From Deltaproteobacteria bacterium (GTDB lineage: Bacteria; Myxococcota; XYA12-FULL-58-9), in the NCBI GenBank assembly GCA_016218825.1, contig JACRCV010000091.1, positions 175,181 to 239,180 of the forward strand: a stretch of DNA of 64,000 nucleotides, given 5' to 3'. The position numbers and the translations under genes are program-made. The notes under the pieces are model-generated. The model was not told the DNA's origin. It made no database searches and worked only from the letters and a program-made list of their open reading frames with translations. How positions within the stretch are numbered: the stretch's first letter is position 1; every line of letters begins with the position of its first letter. This document shows, piece by piece, positions 58,593 to 64,000 of this stretch.

Positions 58593-60350
58593 GTGGCGAC
58601 ATCGAGCGCACCTCAGGCCGAGCAAGCCAAGCCCCAGGGCGCCGCCGCCCTCTGGGCCGAAGGCCTGGGGAAGGTCTTTCGTCGCGTCGCGCTGTTCCGC
58701 ATCGACGGCAGCAGCACGCGGGTGCTCGCGGTGCACGGCATGGGGCCGCCGGCGCTCAACGGCAGCATCTCGCTGGTCGCCGCCACCCCGTTGCGTTGGG
58801 CCGTCGAGGCCGCCTCCCCGATCGTCGGCGCCGGCAACGCCCCCGGCGGCGCGTTGATCGCCCAAAGCCTCGGGTTGTCGACCCCGCGTGCCTACGCGGT
58901 CATCCCCCTGGTCACCGGCGGCCGCCTCGAAGCCCTGGCCTACGTCGACCAGGGCCACGAGCCGCTGCCGCTCTCCGCCGCCGCCGAGCTGTTCGCGTTC
59001 ACCAGCCGCGTCCTCAAGGGCGACAAGCACGGACGCCCGTCGCCGCTGTTGCGCGCCAGCTGTCGCTCCACCACCAGCCGGCCGCGCGGTCGCACCTTCC
59101 GCAAACCGGGCTGGTGCGCGCCGGCCGCCAAGCAACCGCCGCCGTCGACCGACACACCCAAATCCACGCCAGCGCCAACCCAAGCGCCGACGCTCGCGTC
59201 GCCGCCGGTCGTGGTTCAGGGCCCGCCGCCGGCCGCACCGGTCATCGCCAAGAACAACGCCCAGGTGCCGGAGGTGGTCGTGCCGCCGCCGCTGCTGGCG
59301 GCCACCGCGGTGCCGATGGACGGCGTGCCGCAACCCGCAGCAGGACGGCGGCGCGGGCCGGCGTACGCCGGTCGGGCGCTCGTCGCGGCGACGGTGTTGG
59401 TGGTCGCGCTCGGCGTCGCGGGGGCGCTGCCGTTGCTGCCGCCGTTCGGCGCTGAGAGCGGCGAGCAGACGGTGTCGATCGCCCGCAATCAGACACCAGC
59501 CGAGATCGCCTTGCACCTGGCGGCGGTCGGCATCATCCGCAACCCGGCGGCGTTCCTCTGGCTGGCGCGCCTGACGCAGTCCGATCGCCACCTCAAGGCC
59601 GGGGTCTATCGCCTGCCGAAGGGCGCCTGGGCGACGACGGTGCTCGAGGAGCTGCGCCAGGGCCAGGTGCACACCCGCACCATCACCATCCCCGAGGGGC
59701 TGACGCTCACCGACATCGCCAATCTAATCGAGGCGGCAGGTCTCGGGCGGGCGACCGACATCCTGCGCGAGGCCAACGATCCCGAGCTGCTCCGCGAGCT
59801 CGGGGTGCCGGCGGCTAGCCTCGAGGGCTTCTTGTTCCCCGAGAGCTACACGCTGTCCTTGGGGCTCGAGGCCAGAGAGGTCTTGACGGTGATGCACCAG
59901 GAGTTCGTCGACCGGCTGCGCCAGATCCCCGGCGCCGCTGGTATCTCCAAGGACGAGCTCTTGGACCACGTCACCCTGGCCTCGATCGTCGAGCGCGAGG
60001 TGCGCGACAAGTCGGAGCTCAGCAAGGTCGCCGGGGTGTTCATCAATCGCCTGGAGCGCGACATGCGCCTCGAGTCGTGCGCGACGGTGCAGTACATCCT
60101 CGGCAAGCCGAAGAAGCGCCTGACCCTCGCCGACGTCCGCATCGAGTCACCGTACAACACCTACTTGAACCCCGGGCTGCCGCCGGGGCCGATCGCCAAC
60201 CCGGGGATGAACGCGCTCAAGGCGGTCTTCGCCCCCGAGCGCCACGACTACCTGTTCTTCTTCGCCCGTCCCGACGGCTCGCACACCCACGTGTTCTCGA
60301 AGACTTTCGCCGAGCATCAGAAACAGCAGAAGAGTCCGCGCGCCTCGTAA
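58593..60350 (+). CDS. mltG: Endolytic transglycosylase MltG with extra N-terminal domain
   Basis: A 585-residue inner-membrane enzyme that cuts nascent peptidoglycan and ends glycan strand growth. The TM helix is at 261-280 (RALVAATVLVVALGVAGALP). LysM-like and YceG catalytic parts follow: GVYRLPKGAW, IPEGLTLTDIANLIE, LEGFLFPESYTL, and the catalytic Glu467 in LASIVEREV. YNTYLNPGLPPGPIANPG is the family signature. E. coli MltG is about 340 residues. The additional 255 residues are a cytoplasmic GAF-like domain (15-140) and a Pro-rich linker. GTG 58593 has GGGAG upstream. It precedes the Hsp70 gene by 88 bases. Confidence 0.9.
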   Translation: MATSSAPQAEQAKPQGAAALWAEGLGKVFRRVALFRIDGSSTRVLAVHGMGPPALNGSISLVAATPLRWAVEAASPIVGAGNAPGGALIAQSLGLSTPRAYAVIPLVTGGRLEALAYVDQGHEPLPLSAAAELFAFTSRVLKGDKHGRPSPLLRASCRSTTSRPRGRTFRKPGWCAPAAKQPPPSTDTPKSTPAPTQAPTLASPPVVVQGPPPAAPVIAKNNAQVPEVVVPPPLLAATAVPMDGVPQPAAGRRRGPAYAGRALVAATVLVVALGVAGALPLLPPFGAESGEQTVSIARNQTPAEIALHLAAVGIIRNPAAFLWLARLTQSDRHLKAGVYRLPKGAWATTVLEELRQGQVHTRTITIPEGLTLTDIANLIEAAGLGRATDILREANDPELLRELGVPAASLEGFLFPESYTLSLGLEAREVLTVMHQEFVDRLRQIPGAAGISKDELLDHVTLASIVEREVRDKSELSKVAGVFINRLERDMRLESCATVQYILGKPKKRLTLADVRIESPYNTYLNPGLPPGPIANPGMNALKAVFAPERHDYLFFFARPDGSHTHVFSKTFAEHQKQQKSPRAS

Positions 60351-60438
60351 CCGCGACCGGTCGGCCCGCGGTCGCGGGCCGCGGCGGCACAAACTGGCTG
60401 GGCATCGCGCCCGGGTTTTGTGGTAGAGGATCAAGGTC

Positions 60439-61953
60439 ATGTCGGAGACGATCATCGGCGTCGATCTCGGGACGACCAACTCGTGTGGCGCGGTGGTCCG
60501 CGACAACGGCGAGGTGGCGCTGATCCCCTACCGCGGCGGCGAGTTCACCGTGCCGTCGGTGTTCGCGATCGACGACAAGGGCCAGGAGCTGGTCGGCTAC
60601 GAAGCGCAGCGTCAGTGGCAGCTGAACCCGAAGCGCACGGTATACGGCGCGAAAAGGCTGATGGGCATCAGCTACGGCTCGGAGCTGGTGCGCGAGATGC
60701 AGAAGCGCATCACCTACGACATCGCGGCCGGCGACGCCGGCGACGTCGAGATCGTGCTGCAGGGCAAGCGCCTCAAGGCCGTCGAGGTCTCGGCGCGGAT
60801 CCTGGCGAAGATCAAGGAGGTGGCGTCGGCGCACCTGAACGTCCCGGTCACCAAGGCGGTGGTCACGGTGCCGGCGTACTTCAACGATCGCCAACGGCAG
60901 GCGGTGCACCTGGCCGGCAAGGCCGCCGGCCTCGAGGTGGTCAGCATCATCAACGAACCGACCGCGGCGGCGCTGGCGTACGGCGCCAAGAAGAGCGTCA
61001 ACGAGACCGTGGCGGTCTATGATCTCGGCGGCGGCACCTTCGACATCTCGGTGATCCACATCCGCGATCGGGTCTTCGAGGTGCGGGCCACCGGCGGCGA
61101 CGTGTTCCTGGGCGGCATCGACTTCGACACCGCGGTGGTGCAGTACATCCTCGGCGACTTCAAGGCGCAGCACGGCCTCGATCTGACCGGGGATCCGATC
61201 GCGATGCAGCGCATCCGTGACATGGCGGAGCGGGTGAAGATCGACCTGTCGATGCGCCAGGAGGCGCCGCTCTCGATCCCGTTCATCACCATCGCCAAGA
61301 GCGGCCAGCCGCTCGATCTGAACATGATCATCCGCCGCGACGAGCTCGAGACTCTGGTGTCGCACCTCGTCGACCGCACCTTCGACACCTGCGCCAAGGT
61401 GATCGAGGACGCCGGGCTGACGGCGGACCAGATCGACCAGGTGCTGCTGGTCGGCGGCCAGACCCGGATGCCGCTGATCCAGGATCGGATCGCCAAGTTC
61501 TTCGGCAAGCCGCCGTCGAAGGGGGTGCACCCCGACGAGGCGGTGGCGATCGGCGCGGCGCTGTTCGCCTGGTCGCTGAAGGCCGAGTCGAACCTCAAGG
61601 TCCGGCTGCTCGACGTGCTGCCGATGGCGATCGCCATCGAGACCGCGAACGGCACCCTGCACCACCTCTTCGAGCGCAACTGCGCGGTCCCCAACCAGCG
61701 GCAGTTCACCTTCACGACCCACCGCGACAATCAGAAGGATCTGGTGATGCGGATCTGCCAGGGCGACAAACCCAGCGCCCAGGAGAACACCCACCTCGGC
61801 GAGTTCACCTTCGCCGGCATCCGCCCCGGACCGGCCGGCGCGGTGAAGGTCGAGGTCGTGTTCGACGTCAGCAGCGAAGGCATCCTGTCGCTGAACGCCA
61901 AGGACCTCGACACCGGCGCGCAGATGCGCCAGACCGTCAAGCTCGGGACTTAG
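60439..61953 (+). CDS. Hsp70-family chaperone lacking the C-terminal lid
   Basis: A 504-residue DnaK-like protein. The ATPase domain is complete (IIGVDLGTTNSCGAVV, VVTVPAYFNDRQRQAV, VYDLGGGTFDISVI, VLLVGGQTRMPLI). A beta substrate-binding domain follows (LLDVLPMAIAIE, PNQRQFTFTTHRDNQKD, EFTFAGIRP, FDVSSEGILSLNAKD). It stops at QTVKLGT, so the about 100-130 residue helical lid of DnaK (638 residues) and the EEVD-like tail are missing. No grpE or dnaJ lies nearby, so this is a second, specialised Hsp70, not the main dnaK. Its TAG stop adjoins repeat copy 2. Confidence 0.92.
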   Translation: MSETIIGVDLGTTNSCGAVVRDNGEVALIPYRGGEFTVPSVFAIDDKGQELVGYEAQRQWQLNPKRTVYGAKRLMGISYGSELVREMQKRITYDIAAGDAGDVEIVLQGKRLKAVEVSARILAKIKEVASAHLNVPVTKAVVTVPAYFNDRQRQAVHLAGKAAGLEVVSIINEPTAAALAYGAKKSVNETVAVYDLGGGTFDISVIHIRDRVFEVRATGGDVFLGGIDFDTAVVQYILGDFKAQHGLDLTGDPIAMQRIRDMAERVKIDLSMRQEAPLSIPFITIAKSGQPLDLNMIIRRDELETLVSHLVDRTFDTCAKVIEDAGLTADQIDQVLLVGGQTRMPLIQDRIAKFFGKPPSKGVHPDEAVAIGAALFAWSLKAESNLKVRLLDVLPMAIAIETANGTLHHLFERNCAVPNQRQFTFTTHRDNQKDLVMRICQGDKPSAQENTHLGEFTFAGIRPGPAGAVKVEVVFDVSSEGILSLNAKDLDTGAQMRQTVKLGT

Positions 61954-61957
61954 AGCC

Positions 61958-62067
61958 TTTCACCGGCAATCGATCAAACGGTCGCGCCCGCCGGTGCTGC
62001 AGCGGAGGCGAAGCCGCGAGCGCGAGGAACGCAAGAAAGGGCGCGGAACGATCCGCTCACGGCGAAA
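61958..62067 (-). repeat. 110-bp element with terminal inverted repeats, copy 2 (inverted)
   Basis: On the minus strand it matches copy 1 (38808-38917) over all 110 bases with about seven mismatches. The inverted end beside the Hsp70 gene has drifted (TTTCACCGGCA), while the other remains TCACGGCGAAA. It follows the Hsp70 stop (TAGAGCC) directly. Confidence 0.85.
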
Positions 62068-62089
62068 TCAGTCCAGCGAACGTGTCGCC

Positions 62090-62842
62090 TCAGTCACACA
62101 GCGCGATGCCGGGTGGGCTCGGCCAGCCGTCGGCGGCGACCGGGTGATCGTCGACCACCGCCCAGCCCGCGGCCGACCGCTTCAGCTCGAGCCAGCGCGC
62201 CTCGAAGCCGCCGGGGGCGCCGACGAACGCCAACCGGTGGCTGTCGCAGTCCGGGACCGACAACAAGCGAAAGAACCAGCCGCGGTAGGGGAGGGCGAGC
62301 GCCGCCTCGGGGGTCGGCGCCAGGGCCTCGACGTGGCCGACCGGGGCCTTCACCTCGCCGGGGGACAGGGCGAGCTTGATCTCCTCGCCGACGCTCTCCT
62401 CGGTGGGGATGAGGCCCAAGGTCCGCGCCACGGCCGGGCCCAGGTGCCGCGGGATGCGCCAGCGCAGCTCGACGAAGCACAGGCGATCGCCGTCGTCGTA
62501 GCGCTCCTCGGTGCGCAGCGCCTCGGTGTCGACGCGGGCCATGAAGCTCTCGAGCGCGGCGCGCACCCTGGACGGCCCGCCGGTGACCGCGACGACCTCG
62601 CTGTCGGTCTCGGTCTCGTTGATGAACAGCGCCGCGATCTGTTGCCAGGCGCGCAGGGCGGCGGCGTCGCAGCTCGACACCCGATCGTCGCCCTTGCCGT
62701 CGCCGCTGCCGACCAGGAACCAATCGTAGGCGCTGGCGCGCTCGCGGCGCGCGGAGTCGCTCAGCCACGCCGGGCGCGGCGCGGCGCAGCCGCACAGGAC
62801 GAGGCAGAGCGCGACGGGGCCAGCACCATCCACAGGTTTCAT
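62090..62842 (-). CDS. Hypothetical lipoprotein
   Basis: A 250-residue exported protein with a lipobox (VALCLVLCGCAAP). The body is a mix of helices and strands (AWQQIAALFINETETDSEVV, DGDRLCFVELRWRIPRHL). It has an LPP20/plasminogen-binding-like look (xxARxxASxxAWQQIA ... V) but I cannot assign it. It diverges from the HU gene. Confidence 0.68.
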   Translation of the reverse strand: MKPVDGAGPVALCLVLCGCAAPRPAWLSDSARRERASAYDWFLVGSGDGKGDDRVSSCDAAALRAWQQIAALFINETETDSEVVAVTGGPSRVRAALESFMARVDTEALRTEERYDDGDRLCFVELRWRIPRHLGPAVARTLGLIPTEESVGEEIKLALSPGEVKAPVGHVEALAPTPEAALALPYRGWFFRLLSVPDCDSHRLAFVGAPGGFEARWLELKRSAAGWAVVDDHPVAADGWPSPPGIALCD

Positions 62843-62968
62843 GTCAAGTCCTTTGGTCCGTAGTCGGCGTCAGTGTCAAGCTTGACACAGACGCCGCCGC
62901 CGCCAACTGAACGGCCCCAGCGCGGCCGCAGAACGGCGGCCCGGTGGATGAGCGGAGGAGCGAGGTCC

Positions 62969-63247
62969 ATGACCAAGGCGGAGTTGATCGAGCGAGTCTC
63001 CAAGGACGCAGGCCCGGTGGTCAGCAAGAAGATGGTCACCTTCATGGTGGAGGCGGTGTTTGAGCACCTGCACAAGGCCATCCGCAAGGACAAGCGGTTC
63101 ACCTACCCCGGTTTTGGCACTTGGGCGATCAAGAAGCGCAAGGCGCGCAAAGGCCGCAACCCGAAGACCGGCGAGGTCATCCTGATCGCTCCCACCCGCA
63201 CCGTGGCGTTCAAACCGGCCCCGAACTTCAAGGCGAGCCTGCAGTAG
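62969..63247 (+). CDS. HU-family DNA-binding protein
   Basis: A 92-residue nucleoid protein that bends DNA as a dimer. MTKAELIERVSKDAGPVVSK is the helical half; FTYPGFGTWAIKKRKARKGR then NPKTGEVILIAPTRTVAFKP is the beta arm with the conserved NPxTGE tip. ATG 62969 has GGAGGAGCGAGG upstream. An upstream in-frame extension is unlikely. Confidence 0.94.
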   Translation: MTKAELIERVSKDAGPVVSKKMVTFMVEAVFEHLHKAIRKDKRFTYPGFGTWAIKKRKARKGRNPKTGEVILIAPTRTVAFKPAPNFKASLQ

Positions 63248-63253
63248 CGAGCC

Positions 63254-63763
63254 ATGGCGGCCGCCATGTTCCCGAGGACCGTGGTCGCGATCGCGGTCGC
63301 CCTCGTCGCGAGCGGCTGCGGCTCGCCGGTCGGCAAGAACTGCCAAGCCGACGACGAGTGCGGGCCCGGGTTCGATTGCTTCACCAACGTCTGCGTCGCG
63401 GTGTGCACCAAGAACGACGAGTGTCCGCCGAGCCAGACCTGCTATCGCTACCACTGCGTGACCCCGGGACAGGAGCGCGGTCCGGGCGCGCCCGCCGGCA
63501 ACGCCGCGACACCGCGCCGTCCGGAGGCCGCGGCCCAGGCGCCGACTCCCCAGGCGCCCGCCCTGAGCGGACGACCGAGCATGGTGCCGGCGATGCCGGA
63601 CGTGGCCGCCGTCGAGCTGCGCGCCATCCGTCGCGAGCTCGAGCTGCTGCGGCAGGAACAGGCAAAGCTGCTCTCGGCGGTCGAAGAGCTGCGCGCAGCG
63701 TCGACCAAGCCCGCGAAAGCGGCCAAGCCGGCCACCGAGCCCAAGCCCGCGCCGCAGCCGTGA
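63254..63763 (+). CDS. Cys-rich lipoprotein
   Basis: A 169-residue exported protein. The signal peptide (VVAIAVALVASGCGSP) ends in a lipobox. Two Cys-rich modules follow (CQADDECGPGFDCFTNVCV, CTKNDECPPSQTCYRYHC), as in many myxobacterial surface proteins. A Pro/Ala linker, a coiled coil (LRAIRRELELLRQEQAKLL) and a Lys/Pro tail complete it. Starts at ATG 63254 or 63266. It lies six bases after the HU gene. Confidence 0.72.
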   Translation: MAAAMFPRTVVAIAVALVASGCGSPVGKNCQADDECGPGFDCFTNVCVAVCTKNDECPPSQTCYRYHCVTPGQERGPGAPAGNAATPRRPEAAAQAPTPQAPALSGRPSMVPAMPDVAAVELRAIRRELELLRQEQAKLLSAVEELRAASTKPAKAAKPATEPKPAPQP

Positions 63764-63792
63764 GCCGGACGCGCTGAGGCTCACCGCACTTG

Positions 63793-63868
63793 CCTTGATT
63801 CCCGCGCGGACGGTGCGTCCGCGCTCCCCACCCCCACTCCCCCGACCCCTCGCCCCCGAGTGGGGCGC
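63793..63868. repeat. Intergenic palindromic repeat, copy C
   Basis: CCTTGATTCCC, then a perfect hairpin GCGCGGACG-GTG-CGTCCGCGC (63804-63824), then CTCCCCACCCCCACTCC. A second, shorter hairpin CGCCCC-CGAG-TGGGGCG follows. Stem bases differ from copy A but pairing is kept. Similarity to copy A stops near 63868. Confidence 0.8.
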
Positions 63869-63943
63869 TGACTCTTCTACACATCGTCCGTTTGTGATCT
63901 GTCTCCGTTGGCCGGCCGCGATGTGGCTGGCGGGAGCGCAGAT

Positions 63944-64000
63944 GCGAAAACCGGGTACATCGTGGACGAAGCAGGTTACCGATGGGTTGAAACTGGGCGA
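63944..64000 (+). CDS. Start of an unidentified open frame at the right edge
   Basis: ATG 63944 (MRKPGTSWTKQVTDGLKLG) has a GGGAG stretch upstream and remains open to the window edge; ATG 63923 is in the same frame. The DNA here is visibly less GC-rich than the surroundings. Too short to assign; a transposase or other mobile gene is one possibility. Confidence 0.3.

Noticed and set aside
60439..61953. Annotating the Hsp70 as the main DnaK
   Set aside because: It lacks the lid and C-terminal tail, and no grpE or dnaJ gene lies nearby.

Overview
The window is high-GC DNA from a Gram-negative bacterium that I place in or near the Myxococcota (former Deltaproteobacteria). The support is several independent hints. 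There are Cys-rich lipoproteins with MopE-type CDGxDNDCD repeats and a GYF-domain protein with an AgmX/PglI-like C-terminus. Two proteins end in MYXO-CTERM-like Cys/hydrophobic/Arg tails. There are many outer-membrane and lipid-anchored proteins, large hybrid histidine kinases, and a recA SOS box close to the Myxococcus consensus as I remember it. Genus and species cannot be told from the sequence.

Layout. 1-5.2 kb: the start of a giant alpha-2-macroglobulin lipoprotein (minus strand, runs off the left edge). 5.3-7.2 kb: an HD hydrolase and a GYF/TonB-like protein. 7.2-12.5 kb: a translationally coupled lipoprotein - ABC ATPase - FtsX permease operon and a secreted Cys-rich lipoprotein. 12.7-21.0 kb: a signalling block (LuxR-type response regulator, two large hybrid kinases and a small degenerate kinase). 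21.0-24.2 kb: a small integrative element (unknown cargo gene, excisionase, tyrosine integrase, hairpin-forming 28-bp tandem repeats) seated against the 3' end of a selenocysteine tRNA (selC). 24.3-32.4 kb: the protein quality-control cluster tig-clpP-clpX, a divergent S8 protease, and lon. 32.5-49.6 kb: surface and secreted proteins mixed with housekeeping genes (cyclophilin, infA, pepF, dinB, recA, MazG-type pyrophosphohydrolase, beta-helix protein, CotH-like protein, SCP2 protein). 49.6-53.5 kb: an operon of porin, phosphate-binding-like periplasmic protein and chemoreceptor. 53.7-63.8 kb: beta-propeller lipoprotein, ribosomal protein S1, FKBP, receiver-HDOD-PilZ protein, MltG with an extra N-terminal domain, a lidless Hsp70, an HU protein and small lipoproteins.

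Two families of non-coding repeats stand out. One is an intergenic palindrome found three times (27.9, 49.6 and 63.8 kb), whose stems differ in sequence but still pair. The other is a 110-bp element with 11-bp terminal inverted repeats, present twice in opposite orientation, each copy directly after a stop codon (recA and the Hsp70 gene).

The most system-like novelty is the selC-borne mini-element. Its only non-recombination gene is an unrecognised 305-residue protein, it carries hairpin-forming tandem repeats, and its integrase reading frame runs through the tRNA into host DNA.
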